Positions 53,087 through 62,632 of a stretch of 64,000 bases of DNA are shown here, piece by piece. Numbering within the stretch: the stretch's first letter is position 1; the number at the start of each line of letters is the position of its first letter. The notes under the pieces were generated by a model, which saw only the letters and a program-made list of their open reading frames with translations, was not told the DNA's origin and did no database searches. This DNA comes from Microbacterium sp. LWS13-1.2. Its GTDB lineage: Bacteria > Actinomycetota > Actinomycetes > Actinomycetales > Microbacteriaceae. The stretch spans positions 1,116,001 through 1,180,000 of the forward strand of contig NZ_CP151632.1 of assembly GCF_040144835.1 (NCBI RefSeq), given 5' to 3'. A program made the position numbers and the translations under genes.

Positions 53087-54259
53087 GTGACCCCCAACGA
53101 TGCCGCCGACCTCCTTCCGGACGAACTCCTCGAGCGCTTCCGCGCCCGGGCGGCGGTGCACGACCGCGAGAACACCTTCCCCGACGACGATCTGGTGGAT
53201 CTGAAGGATGCCGGCTACCTCGCGATCCTCGTGCCCGAAGATCTCGGCGGTGCGGGGCTGGGCCTCGCCGAGGCATCCGTGCTCCAGCAGCGCCTCGCGA
53301 GCGCGGCGCCGGCGACGGCACTCGCGATCAACATGCATCTGGTGTGGACCGGGGTCGCGAAGGTGCTCGCGGATCGTGGCATCGACGCGCTGCGGTTCGT
53401 GCAGGAGGGTGCGGCGGCCGGCGAGGTGTTCGCCTTCGGGATCAGCGAGGCCGGCAACGACCTCGTGCTGTTCGGCAGCGGGACGGATGCCGCTCCCCTG
53501 CCCGATGGCGGGTACTCGTTCACCGGCACCAAGATCTTCACCTCGCTCGCCCCGGTGTGGACGCAGCTGGGGCTGCACGGCCTCGACACCTCGTCGGAGG
53601 ACGCGCCGCGCATGGTCTACGCGTTCGTGCCGCGCTCGGAGGTCGAGGTCGGCCGCGTGGTGGTGCGCGACGACTGGGACACGCTCGGCATGCGCGGCAC
53701 GCAGTCCCGGACGACCGAGCTGCGGGATGCCGTGGCACCGGCCGACCGGGTGGTCCGCCGGCTCGCCCCGGGACCCAACGCCGACCCGCTGGTCTTCGGC
53801 ATCTTCAGCGTCTTCGAGCTGCTGCTCGCATCCGTGTATACCGGCGTCGCGCGGCGGGCGCTCGACCTCGCGGTGGCGGCCGCCGGCAAGCGCACCTCCC
53901 AGCGCACCGGCAAGGCGTACAGCCAGGATCCCGACATCCGCCGGCGCATCGCCGGCATGGCGCTCGCGTACGACGCGCTGCCGTCGCAGATCGAGGCGCT
54001 CGCGCGCGACGTCGACGAGCTCGCCGACCACGGGGCGCGGTGGTTCTCGCTGCTCGCGGGCGTCAAGCATCGTGCGGTCACGGCCGCGAAGTCGATCGTC
54101 GACGATGCGATGCTTGTCGGTGGCGGCTCGTCGTACTTCTCCGCCAACGAGCTGAGCCGGCTCTACCGCGATGTCCTCGCGGGCCTCTTCCACCCGTCCG
54201 ACCCCGAATCCGCGCATGCGACGGTCGCGACCGCGTGGCTGGGGCCGCTCGAGGACTGA
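53087..54259 (+). CDS. acyl-CoA dehydrogenase family flavoprotein
   Basis: FAD-dependent dehydrogenase, 390 aa. N-terminal helical domain with LLPDELLERFRARAAVHDREN and GYLAILVPEDLGGAGLGLAE, middle beta-domain with AFGISEAGNDLVLFGSG, YSFTGTKIFTSLAP and RDDWDTLGMRGTQSRTTEL, C-terminal helical bundle with GVARRALDLAVAAAGKR and DDAMLVGGGSSYFSANELSRLYRDV. The usual catalytic glutamate position is not obvious, and the enzyme could be a DszC/nitroalkane-oxidase-like relative. GTG 53087 follows AAGAAT by 6 bases. Only 28 bases separate it from the divergent DUF389 gene. Confidence 0.88.
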   Translation: MTPNDAADLLPDELLERFRARAAVHDRENTFPDDDLVDLKDAGYLAILVPEDLGGAGLGLAEASVLQQRLASAAPATALAINMHLVWTGVAKVLADRGIDALRFVQEGAAAGEVFAFGISEAGNDLVLFGSGTDAAPLPDGGYSFTGTKIFTSLAPVWTQLGLHGLDTSSEDAPRMVYAFVPRSEVEVGRVVVRDDWDTLGMRGTQSRTTELRDAVAPADRVVRRLAPGPNADPLVFGIFSVFELLLASVYTGVARRALDLAVAAAGKRTSQRTGKAYSQDPDIRRRIAGMALAYDALPSQIEALARDVDELADHGARWFSLLAGVKHRAVTAAKSIVDDAMLVGGGSSYFSANELSRLYRDVLAGLFHPSDPESAHATVATAWLGPLED

Positions 54260-54270
54260 GCCGATCCCCC

Positions 54271-54380
54271 TCAGCCGGGCAGCGCCCGCGTCAGCAGCTG
54301 CATGAGGCGGATGTGCACGCGGAAGCTCCGCAGCATCTCGCGGGTGGAGTGGAAGTTCAGGACGATGCGGATGCCGCGCT
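54271..54380 (-). pseudogene. possible 3' remnant of an unidentified minus-strand gene
   Basis: The minus strand reads IVLNFHSTREMLRSFRVHI followed by RLMQLLTRALPG and a TGA at 54271. The amphipathic, non-repetitive composition looks like a real protein C-terminus, but no family is recognised and the sequence stops resembling protein near 54380, where the PadR remnant begins on the other strand. Probably one side of a deletion junction. Confidence 0.4.
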
Positions 54381-54382
54381 CG

Positions 54383-54771
54383 GGCACCGTGACGGTCTCG
54401 GATGCCGCCGCCGACGCCCGCGGCAGCAAGCCGTACACGGTGACCGATGCCGGGCGCCGCGCCTGGCGGGAGTGGATGCTCTCCCCGGTCACCGGCGGAG
54501 ACATCGAGACCATCGCGCTCGCGCGCACGTTCTTCGTCGGCCTCCTCGACGAGCGGAGCGAACGCCGGCAGGTGGTCGGCGCGATCCGTGCCCGCGTGGA
54601 GTCCCACCTCGCCGAGCTCGACGCCGTCGCACGCGGCGTCGACGCGGCAGAGATCCCCGCAGAGTTCGCCGACGTGTTCGCCTTCAGCGCGCGACGCTGG
54701 ATTACGGCATCCGGTCGAATCTCCTCGCCCATACCTGGTGCGACGAGCTCGCCGCAAGCCTCGATGCGTAA
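54383..54771 (+). pseudogene. remnant of a PadR-family regulator gene (5' deletion plus frameshift)
   Basis: From about 54389 the plus strand encodes VTVSDAAADARGSKPYTVTD and AGRRAWREWML, the wing and start of the C-terminal helices of a PadR regulator, then ARTFFVGLLDERSERRQVVG and HLAELDAVARGV. The N-terminal winged helix is missing. At about 54685 one C must be added to pass from VFAF into QRATLDYGIRSN and on to CDELAASLDA and a TAA at 54771, which is the expected PadR ending. So the gene is both truncated and frameshifted, and no function is expected. Confidence 0.75.
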
Positions 54772-54807
54772 GGCGCCCGCGCGCTGAGCGCGTGCGAGGA
54801 TGACCCC

Positions 54808-56079
54808 ATGGCGCGGACCCCGACCCATCTGCTGAGCCCGGCCGACCAGGACCGCCGCCGGGGTCTGCGCACCATGAAGGGCGTCGCCCTCGGCGCGCTG
54901 GTGTTCATGGCGGTGCTGTTCGCGTTCTCGTTCGCCTTCCAGCAGGACGTCCCCGCGCTCGCGTACGTCCGCGCAGCCGCCGAGGGCGGCATGGTCGGTG
55001 CGCTGGCCGACTGGTTCGCGGTGACGGCACTGTTCCGGCATCCGCTCGGCATCCCCATCCCGCACACCGCGATCATCCCCAGCCGCAAAGACGAGATCGG
55101 CCGCACGCTCGGCGAGTTCGTCGAGACCGAGTTCCTCCGCGCCGAGGTGGTGCGCACCAAGCTCGATCAGACCGCGATCGCCGCCCGGCTCGGCGAGTGG
55201 CTGAGCTCGCCGGCGCACGCGGAGCGGGTCGCGGCCGAGGGGTCCGTCATGGCGAGCAGCGTCCTGCGGGCGCTGAGCGACGACGACGTGCGCGACGTCA
55301 TCGAGGAGCTCGCCCGCGAGCACCTCATCACGCCGGAGTGGGGGCCGCCGCTCGGCGAGTGGCTCGGCCGCATCGTCGAGGCCGGCGCGCACCGCGGCGC
55401 CGTCGATCTCGCCGCCGACAGCATCGCGGCGTGGCTCGCCGCCAACCAGGCATCCTTCTCCGGCGTCATCTCGCGGCGCCTGCCGGGATGGGTGCCCTCG
55501 ATCGCGCACCGGTTCGTCGACGACACCGTCTACAACGAAGCCGTCAAGTTCGTGGCCGCCGTACGCGCCGACCCGAGCCATCCCGCGCGCGTCGCGATCG
55601 ACGCCTACCTCAACCGCCTCGCGGCGAACCTGCAGCACGACCCGGCGACGATCGGGCGCTTCGAGGATGCGAAGCTCGCGGTCTTCGACAGCCCTCGCGT
55701 GCGCGACCTGGCCGGCGAGGTGTGGACCACCGCGAAGGCCGGGCTGCTGCGCTCCCTCGCCGACCCCGGGAGCGGGCTCCGACGGCGCAGCGTCGAGGCG
55801 CTGGTCGAGATCGGCGGGCGGCTGATGACGGATGCCTCCCTCCAGCGCCGCGTGGACTCCTGGGTCACCGATGCCGCCGTCTTCCTCGTCGACCGCTATC
55901 GCCATGACATCGCGTCGATCATCACCGACACCGTGGAACGATGGGACCCCGCCGAGACGACGGAGAAGATCGAGCTCATGGTCGGACGCGACCTGCAGTA
56001 CATCCGTCTCAACGGCACGATCGTGGGGGCGCTGGCGGGCCTCGCGATCTTCTCCATCGCGCACGCGGTGCTGGGCTGA
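54808..56079 (+). CDS. DUF445 family membrane-associated protein (YjiN-like)
   Basis: A 423-aa protein of unknown function. One N-terminal helix (VALGALVFMAVLFAFSFAF, about 28-46), the signature GGMVGALADWFAVTALFRHPLGIPIPHTAIIP region (about 62-95), then KDEIGRTLGEFVETEFL, repeated amphipathic helices, and a C-terminal helix TIVGALAGLAIFSIAHAVLG. The 420-aa length is usual. GAGGAT ends 6 bases before the ATG. The last codons and the stop belong to a 23-base tandem repeat that continues beyond the gene. Confidence 0.9.
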   Translation: MARTPTHLLSPADQDRRRGLRTMKGVALGALVFMAVLFAFSFAFQQDVPALAYVRAAAEGGMVGALADWFAVTALFRHPLGIPIPHTAIIPSRKDEIGRTLGEFVETEFLRAEVVRTKLDQTAIAARLGEWLSSPAHAERVAAEGSVMASSVLRALSDDDVRDVIEELAREHLITPEWGPPLGEWLGRIVEAGAHRGAVDLAADSIAAWLAANQASFSGVISRRLPGWVPSIAHRFVDDTVYNEAVKFVAAVRADPSHPARVAIDAYLNRLAANLQHDPATIGRFEDAKLAVFDSPRVRDLAGEVWTTAKAGLLRSLADPGSGLRRRSVEALVEIGGRLMTDASLQRRVDSWVTDAAVFLVDRYRHDIASIITDTVERWDPAETTEKIELMVGRDLQYIRLNGTIVGALAGLAIFSIAHAVLG

Positions 56080-56124
56080 TCGCGCACGCCGTGCTGGGCT
56101 GATCGCGCACGCTCTGCGGGGCTG
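56056..56124 (+). repeat. three tandem copies of a 23-base unit at the end of the DUF445 gene
   Basis: Units at 56056-56078, 56079-56101 and 56102-56124, each starting ATCGCGCACGC and ending GGGCTG. Units 1 and 2 differ at one base, unit 3 at several. Unit 1 encodes the protein C-terminus IAHAVLG up to the stop. Confidence 0.85.
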
Positions 56125-56188
56125 ACCGGCGTGCGCGGTCGCGTGTAAACACTGCGTGAAGACCCGGGAGCGCGGCGACGCCGCGCGT

Positions 56189-56200
56189 TAGCCTGATGCC
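56189..56200 (+). promoter_or_regulatory. -10 element of leaderless promoter (GGCT-like gene)
   Basis: TAGCCT (56189-56194), 6-base spacer, GTG at 56201. Confidence 0.6.
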
Positions 56201-56551
56201 GTGTCGGTGGATGAGCCCCTCGAGTACCTGTTCAGCTACGGGACCCTGCAGCACCCCGACGTCCAGCTCGACACGTTCGGGCGCCTGGTCGAGAGCGAGG
56301 ACGACGCGCTCCCGGGCTACACCGTGGACTACGCCGAGATCGAGGACACCCGGGTGGTAGACCTCTCGGGCCTGTCGGTGCACCCCATCGTCCGCGAGAC
56401 CGGCAACCCGCTCGACAAGGTCGTGGGCAAGGCTCTCGTCGTCACCGAGGACGAGCTCGACGCGTCGGACGAGTACGAGGTGGCGCTGTACCGCCGTATC
56501 GCGGTCGTGCTCGCGAGCGGTCGTTCCGCGTGGGTCTACGTCGCGGCCTGA
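56201..56551 (+). CDS. gamma-glutamylcyclotransferase (GGCT/AIG2-like) family protein
   Basis: Small cytosolic protein, 116 aa, of the AIG2/GGCT fold, whose members release 5-oxoproline from gamma-glutamyl compounds. The N-terminal substrate loop LFSYGTLQHPDVQLDTFGR (about 10-28) is diagnostic; VHPIVRETGNPLDKVVGKA and LDASDEYEVALYRRI provide the central glutamate region, and the C-terminus AWVYVAA is normal. The exact gamma-glutamyl substrate is unknown. Leaderless GTG start 6 bases after TAGCCT. Confidence 0.88.
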   Translation: MSVDEPLEYLFSYGTLQHPDVQLDTFGRLVESEDDALPGYTVDYAEIEDTRVVDLSGLSVHPIVRETGNPLDKVVGKALVVTEDELDASDEYEVALYRRIAVVLASGRSAWVYVAA

Positions 56552-56560
56552 CCGGACCGG

Positions 56561-56572
56561 TAGCGTCGAGGC
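56561..56572 (+). promoter_or_regulatory. -10 element of leaderless promoter (hutG)
   Basis: TAGCGT (56561-56566), 6-base spacer, GTG at 56573. Confidence 0.6.
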
Positions 56573-57469
56573 GTGACGCTCGCCCATGACCCACTCTGGC
56601 CCCGCGCCGGCGCGTGGCCTGCCATCGACGACGGCGGCTGGGATGCCGCGATCCTCGGTGTCCCTGCGTTCCGCACCTCGCTCTCCCCGACCGGCGCGCA
56701 CGCCACGCCCGGCGCGATCCGAGAGGCTCTGCACCGGTACAGTCCGACGCTCCTCGGTCCGCCCCCGCTGGACCTCGGCGAGGTGCTGCGCGTCGCCGAC
56801 GCCGGCGACGTCGACGAGCCCGACGGGCCCGCGGGCGAGGCATCCGTCCGCTCCGCGGTGGCGGCGCTGCGGGAGCGCGCCGACCTCGTCGTCGCGCTCG
56901 GCGGCGACAACTCGATCACGTACGCGGTCACGCAGGGCGCTGCGGCCGGCGGACTCATCACCATCGATGCGCATTTCGACCTGCGCGACGGGGTCTCCAA
57001 CGGGTCGCCGGTGCGGCGGCTCGTGGAGGACGGCCTCGACCCCCGGCGCGTCGTCCAGCTCGGCATCGCCGACTTCGCGAACTCCGTGGCGTACGCGCAG
57101 CGCGCGGCCGACCTCGGGATCACCGTCGTGACGATGGACGATCTGCGACAACGGGGCGCGGCCGACGTCGTCGCCGAGGCGCTGGAGATGGCGGGCGCCG
57201 AGGGCGGCGGCGTGCATCTCGACATCGACGTCGACGTGTGCGACCGCTCCGTCGCGCCCGGGTGCCCGGCATCCGTTCCCGGCGGGCTCGCCGCGTGGGA
57301 GCTGCGTGCGCTGGTGCGCACCGTCGCCTCGGATGCGCGCGTGCACAGCGCCGACATCGCCGAGGTCGATGCGACGGCGGATGCGCCGGACGGGCGCACG
57401 GTGCGGCTGGCGGCGCTGTGCGTGCTCGAACTCCTCGCCGGAAAGGCCCTGCGAAAGGTGGCGTCATGA
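56573..57469 (+). CDS. hutG: formimidoylglutamase-like arginase/ureohydrolase family protein
   Basis: Dimanganese hydrolase of 298 aa. Metal motifs of the ureohydrolase fold: ALGGDNSIT with D112 (N113 replaces the common His), IDAHFDLRDG with D132, H134 and D136, and DIDVDVCDRSVAPGCPAS with two metal Asp. Location next to hutHUI argues for formimidoylglutamase, hydrolysing N-formimino-L-glutamate to glutamate and formamide, rather than agmatinase. Leaderless GTG start. The stop overlaps the SixA start (ATGA). Confidence 0.85.
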   Translation: MTLAHDPLWPRAGAWPAIDDGGWDAAILGVPAFRTSLSPTGAHATPGAIREALHRYSPTLLGPPPLDLGEVLRVADAGDVDEPDGPAGEASVRSAVAALRERADLVVALGGDNSITYAVTQGAAAGGLITIDAHFDLRDGVSNGSPVRRLVEDGLDPRRVVQLGIADFANSVAYAQRAADLGITVVTMDDLRQRGAADVVAEALEMAGAEGGGVHLDIDVDVCDRSVAPGCPASVPGGLAAWELRALVRTVASDARVHSADIAEVDATADAPDGRTVRLAALCVLELLAGKALRKVAS

Positions 57470-57936
57470 TCCGTCTCGTGCTGGTGCGGCATGCCAAATC
57501 GGACTGGGGGGACTCCAGCCTCGACGATCACGACCGTCCGCTGAACGACCGCGGCATGCGGGACGCGCCGCGCATGGCGGCCCGGCTCGCGGCGAGCGGG
57601 TTCAGACCCGACATCATCCTGTCGAGCACGGCACTGCGGGCGCGGACGACGGCCGAGGCCTTCGCCGCCGAGCTGGGTGCGGCGGTCTCACTCGACCCCG
57701 AGCTGTACGGCGCCCCGGCGTCGAAGATCCTCGAGTCGGCCGCGGCGACCCGTGCTCCGGCGGTCATGGTCGTCGCGCACGACCCCGGAATGAGCGCACT
57801 GACCGCGCGCCTCTCGGACGACGACATCGCCCACATGCCGACGTGCGCTGTCGCGACCTTCATCTGGGCGCAGGACGACTGGGATGTCGCGGCCGTCGTC
57901 GATCCCGACAACTGGACGTTCGACGCCCCCCGCTGA
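57466..57936 (+). CDS. SixA-like histidine phosphatase
   Basis: Phosphatase of the histidine phosphatase superfamily, 156 aa, SixA type. The phosphohistidine motif LVRHAKSDW has H9 as nucleophile; RPLNDRGMRDAPRMAARL, SSTALRARTTAEAF and the second catalytic His in VVAHDPGMS complete the set. E. coli SixA acts on phosphohistidine of phosphotransfer proteins, but targets here are unknown. Coupled by ATGA to hutG and so probably expressed with it, though a functional link to histidine breakdown is not established. Confidence 0.9.
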   Translation: MIRLVLVRHAKSDWGDSSLDDHDRPLNDRGMRDAPRMAARLAASGFRPDIILSSTALRARTTAEAFAAELGAAVSLDPELYGAPASKILESAAATRAPAVMVVAHDPGMSALTARLSDDDIAHMPTCAVATFIWAQDDWDVAAVVDPDNWTFDAPR

Positions 57937-58009
57937 CCAGGGTCCGCCGCGCCTGCTCCACACGAGGTACGGCGCGGAGTTCGCCGAGCGCTGACGACTC
58001 GACAGCCGT

Positions 58010-58064
58010 CCGCCCGCCTGTCACGATTTGTCGCTGCGCCCCCCAGATCGTGACAGGCGAGCGG
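58010..58064. terminator. 21-base imperfect inverted repeat between convergent sixA-like and hutI genes
   Basis: Arms 58010-58030 and 58044-58064 match at 19 of 21 bases, core CGCCTGTCACGAT, with a 13-base loop. Likely a two-way terminator; its size and exactness also resemble REP-like palindromic repeats. Confidence 0.65.
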
Positions 58065-58069
58065 TCGTC

Positions 58070-59263
58070 TCACAGCCGCGCGCCACCCGTCCACACGGCG
58101 TGCACGAGCGGCACACCGGGACGGTAGGCGAGGTGCACGCGCGTCGGCGCGTCGAGCATCACGAGGTCGGCGCGCATGCCGGGGGCGAGCGCGCCGACGT
58201 CGTCACGGCGCAGGGCCCGAGCGCCGCCCGCGGTCGCGGCCCAGACCGCCTCGGACGGCGTCATGCCCATCTCGCGGACGGCGAGGGCCACCATGAGCGG
58301 CATCGAGCTCGTGAAGCTCGAGCCGGGGTTGCAGTCGCTGGCGAGCGCCACCGTCACTCCGGCGTCGATCAGCCGTCGCGCGTCCGGGTAGGGCTGTCGC
58401 GTCGAGAACTCCACGCCGGGCAGGAGCGTGGCTACCGTGTCCGAGCCGGCCAGCGCGGTCACATCGTCGTCGTCGAGATACGTGCAGTGGTCGACGGATG
58501 CCGCGCCCATCGAGACCGCCAGGCGCACGCCCTCGCCGGGTCCGAGCTGGTTGCCGTGCACGCGCGGCTCGAGGCCGTGCGCGACGCCGGCCGCGAGGAT
58601 CCGCCGCGACTCCTCCGGGCTGAAGGCGCCGCGCTCGCAGAACACGTCCACCCACCGGGTGTGCGGCGCGCAGGCGCGGAGCATCTCGTCGCACACGAGG
58701 TCGACATAGGCGTCGCGGCGGTCGGCGTACTCGACGGGCACGATGTGGGCGCCGAGGAAGGTGACCTCCCGGGTGACCTCTGCGGCCAGGCGCGCCAGCC
58801 GCTCCTCATCGGCGACGGTGAGCCCGTAGCCCGTCTTGATCTCGAAGGTCGTCGTGCCCTGGCCATGGAGTTCGGTCACGAACCCGGCGAGGCGGGCGCG
58901 CAGCTCATCGTCCGTCGCCGCCCGCGTCGCCGCCACCGTGCGCCGTATGCCCCCTGCGGCATACGGCGTGCCGGTCATGCGCGCCTCGAACTCGTCGGCA
59001 CGATCCCCGCCGAAGACCAGGTGCGTGTGGCTGTCGACGAAGCCCGGGATGACCGCTCGGCCTCCGGCATCCACGACCGACTCCCCGGTCTCCGAGCGAG
59101 CGAAGCGCGACGCGACGTCGTGGGCCTCGGTCCCGACGCCCACCCATGCGATCCGGTCGCTCTCGATCACCACTGCCGCGTCGTGCAGCGTGCCGCACGG
59201 GTCGCCGTCGCGCTCGACGTTCGTCGTCAGCTCCGCGATGTTCGTGATCAGCGTCGTACCCAC
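58070..59263 (-). CDS. hutI: imidazolonepropionase
   Basis: Metal-dependent amidohydrolase, 397 aa (family about 400), opening the imidazolone ring to give N-formimino-L-glutamate. Metal and substrate motifs: [103 protein letters not shown]. The GTG at 59263 is preferred; the open frame upstream runs into hutU. It begins 25 bases after the hutU stop. A copy of the hrpA-type repeat lies within the gene, encoding SRFARSETG. Confidence 0.95.
   Translation of the reverse strand: MGTTLITNIAELTTNVERDGDPCGTLHDAAVVIESDRIAWVGVGTEAHDVASRFARSETGESVVDAGGRAVIPGFVDSHTHLVFGGDRADEFEARMTGTPYAAGGIRRTVAATRAATDDELRARLAGFVTELHGQGTTTFEIKTGYGLTVADEERLARLAAEVTREVTFLGAHIVPVEYADRRDAYVDLVCDEMLRACAPHTRWVDVFCERGAFSPEESRRILAAGVAHGLEPRVHGNQLGPGEGVRLAVSMGAASVDHCTYLDDDDVTALAGSDTVATLLPGVEFSTRQPYPDARRLIDAGVTVALASDCNPGSSFTSSMPLMVALAVREMGMTPSEAVWAATAGGARALRRDDVGALAPGMRADLVMLDAPTRVHLAYRPGVPLVHAVWTGGARL
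59087..59117 (-). repeat. dispersed repeat inside hutI
   Basis: The plus strand reads GGTCTCCGAGCGAGCGAAG then CGCGACGCGACG, matching hrpA copy C at most positions. In hutI it is read on the reverse strand as [11 protein letters not shown], a loop before the conserved [13 protein letters not shown]. Confidence 0.6.
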
Positions 59264-59288
59264 GGCGTCCGTCCGTCCATGTCCAGGG

Positions 59289-60983
59289 CTACGCATCGAG
59301 CATCGGCACCTGGAGCCCGCGCTCGCGCGCGACCTCCCTTGCACGCTCGTAGCCGGCGTCCACGTGGCGCATGACGCCGGTGCCCGGATCGTTCGTGAGC
59401 ACACGGGCGAGCTTCTCGGCGGCGAGCGCGGTTCCGTCGGCGACCGTGACCTGCCCGGCATGGATGCTGCGGCCGATGCCGACGCCGCCGCCGTGGTGGA
59501 TCGACACCCAGGCCGCACCCGACGCGGTGTTGAGGAGCGCGTTGAGCAGCGGCCAGTCGGCGATCGCGTCGGACCCGTCGGCCATGGCCTCGGTCTCACG
59601 GTACGGACTCGCCACGGAACCGGCGTCGAGGTGGTCGCGGCCGATGACGATCGGGGCCGACAGCTCGCCTGAGGCCACCATCTCGTTGAACTTGAGGCCT
59701 GCGAGGTGGCGCTCCTGGTAGCCGAGCCAGCAGATGCGCGCCGGCAGCCCTTCGAAGTGCACGGCGTCGCTCGCCTTGTCGAGCCAGCGCACGAGCCCGG
59801 CGTTGTCGGGGAAGAGCGCCTTGACCGCCTCATCGGTCTTGCGGATGTCCTCGGGGTCTCCCGAGAGGGCGACCCAGCGGAACGGTCCGCGCCCCTCTGC
59901 GAACTGCGGGCGGATGTACGCCGGCACGAAGCCCGGGAAGTCGAAGGCACGCTCGAACCCGCCGAGCTGCGCCTCGGCGCGGATCGAGTTGCCGTAGTCG
60001 AAGACCTCGGCGCCGGCATCCTGGAATCCGACCATCGCGGCGACGTGCTTCGCCATGCTGCCGCGGGCGCGGGCGGTGAATGCCTCGGGATCGCGGGCGG
60101 CCTCCGCCTTCCAGTCCTCGAACGCGATCCCCACCGGCAGGTACGCGAGCGGGTCGTGTGCGCTGGTCTGATCGGTGACGATGTCGACGGTGACCTCGCC
60201 CGCGCGCTGGCAGAGCAGGATGTCGCCGAAGACCTCTGCGGCGTTGCCGACGACGCCGACCGAGACCGCCTCGCCCGCAGCCTTCGCCGCGACGACCCGT
60301 GCAAGCGCGGCGTCGAGGTCGGTCGTGTACTCGTCGAGGTAGCCGTGCTCGACACGGCGGGCGAGGCGCGACTCGTCGACGTCGACGATGAGCACCGCTC
60401 CCCCGTTGAGCGTCACGGCGAGCGGCTGCGCGCCGCCCATCCCTCCCGCGCCGCCCGTCAGTGTCAGCGTGCCGGCGAGATCGTCGCGGCCGAGCGACCG
60501 CGCGACCGCGGCGAACGTCTCGTACGTGCCCTGCAGGATGCCCTGCGTGCCGATGTAGATCCACGAGCCGGCCGTCATCTGGCCGTACATCGTGAGGCCG
60601 AGCGCTTCGAGCCGCCGGAACTCGGGCCACGTCGCCCAGTCGCCCACGAGGTTCGAGTTGGCTATGAGCACGCGCGGCGCCCACTCGTGCGTGCGGAAGA
60701 CGCCTACGGGCTTGCCGGACTGCACCAGCAGCGTCTCATCCGGCTCGAGCTCGTCGAGCGTGCGCACGATCGCGTCGAACGCCGCCCAGCTGCGCGCCGC
60801 GCGGCCGGTCCCGCCGTAGACGACGAGATCTTCGGGGTGCTCGGCGACCTCCGGGTCGAGGTTGTTCATGAGCATGCGCTTGGCGGCCTCGGCGCCCCAG
60901 CTCTTGGCGGTGCGTTCTGGGCCGCGCGGTGCGCGCACTGCGGGGGCCTTCACGCCGGTCGTCGAACCTGTCGAATCGGACAT
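59289..60983 (-). CDS. hutU: urocanate hydratase
   Basis: Cytosolic NAD+-dependent enzyme that adds water to urocanate to give 4-imidazolone-5-propionate; 564 aa, the usual size. NAD is used as a tightly bound electrophile. Family blocks: [36 protein letters not shown] [40 protein letters not shown], and the substrate and cofactor region [19 protein letters not shown]. The ATG at 60983 has AAGGAG; its start is one base after the hutH stop. Confidence 0.96.
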   Translation of the reverse strand: MSDSTGSTTGVKAPAVRAPRGPERTAKSWGAEAAKRMLMNNLDPEVAEHPEDLVVYGGTGRAARSWAAFDAIVRTLDELEPDETLLVQSGKPVGVFRTHEWAPRVLIANSNLVGDWATWPEFRRLEALGLTMYGQMTAGSWIYIGTQGILQGTYETFAAVARSLGRDDLAGTLTLTGGAGGMGGAQPLAVTLNGGAVLIVDVDESRLARRVEHGYLDEYTTDLDAALARVVAAKAAGEAVSVGVVGNAAEVFGDILLCQRAGEVTVDIVTDQTSAHDPLAYLPVGIAFEDWKAEAARDPEAFTARARGSMAKHVAAMVGFQDAGAEVFDYGNSIRAEAQLGGFERAFDFPGFVPAYIRPQFAEGRGPFRWVALSGDPEDIRKTDEAVKALFPDNAGLVRWLDKASDAVHFEGLPARICWLGYQERHLAGLKFNEMVASGELSAPIVIGRDHLDAGSVASPYRETEAMADGSDAIADWPLLNALLNTASGAAWVSIHHGGGVGIGRSIHAGQVTVADGTALAAEKLARVLTNDPGTGVMRHVDAGYERAREVARERGLQVPMLDA

Positions 60984-60984
60984 C

Positions 60985-62571
60985 TCACTCCTTCGTGGTG
61001 GTCTGGTAGGCGGCCCGTGCGACGGCTCCCGACGCGACGAGCGTGGTCGCCGCCTCGATCTCGGGCGACAGGAACCGGTCGGGCCCAGGACCCCCGGCGA
61101 CGGTGCGCACCAGGTCGCGGACGGCGCCGGTGGCGGCGGCGGGCCGCAGCGGTGCGCGCAGGTCGAGGGCGCGCGCTGCCGTCAGCACCTCGATCGCGAG
61201 GACGCGCGAGAGTCCGTCGATCGCCCGGCGCAGCTTGCGGGCGGCGGCCCACCCCATCGACACGTGGTCCTCCTGCATCGCTGACGAGGGGATGGAATCG
61301 ACGGATGCCGGCACCGCGAGTCGCTTCAGCTCCGAGACGATGCCCGCCGCCGCATACTGGGCGATCATGAACCCCGAGTCGACGCCCACCTCGTGCGCGA
61401 GGAACGGCGGGAGCCCGTTGCTGCGGGCCGGGTCGAGGGCGCGGTCGGTGCGGCGCTCCGAGATCGAGGCGACGTCGGCGACGGCGATCGCGAGGAAGTC
61501 GAGCACGTACGCCACGGGCGCCCCGTGGAAGTTGCCGTTGGACTCGACGCGCCCGTCGTCGGTGATGACGGGGTTGTCGACCGCGGCGGCGAGCTCTCGC
61601 GTGGCGATCATCAGCGCGTGGTCGGCGGTGTCGCGCGCGGCGCCGTGCACCTGCGGCGAGCACCGCAGCGAATACGCATCCTGCACACGCGTGCAGACGG
61701 CCCGGTCGCGGTGCGACGCCACGATCGGCGAGCCGGCGAGGACGGCACGCAGGTTCGCTGCCGACACCGCTTGGCCCACCTGTGGGCGCAGCGCCTGCAG
61801 GTCGGCGGCGAACACCGCGTCCGTGCCCAGCTGCGCTTCGACCGACATGGCCGCAGCGACGTCGGCGGTGTCGAACAGCACCGAGATGTCGTGCAGCGCG
61901 AGCAGCAGCATCCCGAGCATGCCGTCTGTGCCGTTGATGAGCGCGAGCCCCTCCTTCTCACGGAGCACCAGTGGTGTGAGGGATGCCGAGGCGAGGGCGT
62001 CTGCGGCGTCGACCTCGTCGCCGTCGGCGTTGCGGACGCGCCCCTCGCCCATCGCGGCGAGTGCCACGTGGGACAGCGGGGCGAGGTCCCCCGAGCAGCC
62101 GAGCGAGCCGTACTCGCGGACGATCGGGGTGATGCCGGCGTTGAGCATGCCCGCGTAGGTCTCGACGACGACCGGGCGCACGCCGGTGTGGCCGGTGGAG
62201 AGGGTCTGCAGCCGCAGCAGCATGAGGGCGCGCACGACCTCGCGCTCGACCTCGGGTCCGGTGCCGGCGGCGTGCGAACGGATCAGGCTCGCCTGCAGCT
62301 GCACGCGGCGCTCGGCGGCGATGAAAGTGGTGGCGAGCGCGCCGAAGCCTGTCGAGATGCCGTAGTGCGGCTCGGGGTCGTCGGCGAGTCCTTCCACGAG
62401 GGCGCGAGCGGCGACGACGCGCTCGAGTGCTTCGGGCGACAGGGCGACGTGCGCGCCGTGCCGGGCGACGGCGACGACGTCCGCGGGGTTGAGGGGCGCC
62501 GCGCCGACGGTGACCGCACCGCGGGTGAAGGCACCGGTGTCGCTCGCGGGAGGGGGCGTGACGGTGGTCAT
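60985..62571 (-). CDS. hutH: histidine ammonia-lyase
   Basis: First enzyme of histidine breakdown, making urocanate and ammonia with the self-made cofactor MIO; 528 aa. The MIO triad is C159-S160-G161 in [19 protein letters not shown], a Cys-Ser-Gly variant of Ala-Ser-Gly that the established PROSITE pattern for this family permits. Other blocks: [69 protein letters not shown] and [17 protein letters not shown] 62571 follows TGGAAT by 6 bases. Divergent over 61 bases from the iclR gene; forms hutH-hutU-hutI. Confidence 0.96.
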   Translation of the reverse strand: MTTVTPPPASDTGAFTRGAVTVGAAPLNPADVVAVARHGAHVALSPEALERVVAARALVEGLADDPEPHYGISTGFGALATTFIAAERRVQLQASLIRSHAAGTGPEVEREVVRALMLLRLQTLSTGHTGVRPVVVETYAGMLNAGITPIVREYGSLGCSGDLAPLSHVALAAMGEGRVRNADGDEVDAADALASASLTPLVLREKEGLALINGTDGMLGMLLLALHDISVLFDTADVAAAMSVEAQLGTDAVFAADLQALRPQVGQAVSAANLRAVLAGSPIVASHRDRAVCTRVQDAYSLRCSPQVHGAARDTADHALMIATRELAAAVDNPVITDDGRVESNGNFHGAPVAYVLDFLAIAVADVASISERRTDRALDPARSNGLPPFLAHEVGVDSGFMIAQYAAAGIVSELKRLAVPASVDSIPSSAMQEDHVSMGWAAARKLRRAIDGLSRVLAIEVLTAARALDLRAPLRPAAATGAVRDLVRTVAGGPGPDRFLSPEIEAATTLVASGAVARAAYQTTTKE

Positions 62572-62632
62572 GCTCCGATTCCACACCGCGGGACTGCCGC
62601 GCGACAGCAGACCGTGCCATCCTGTGTCTGTC

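Noticed and set aside
59264..60355. N-terminal extension of hutI into hutU
   Set aside because: The extension is an out-of-frame shadow of hutU; HutI homology begins just after GTG 59263.
62572..62632. An IclR operator between hutH and the iclR gene
   Set aside because: I see only a weak GACAG/CTGTC symmetry with a 20-base gap; not enough to annotate.
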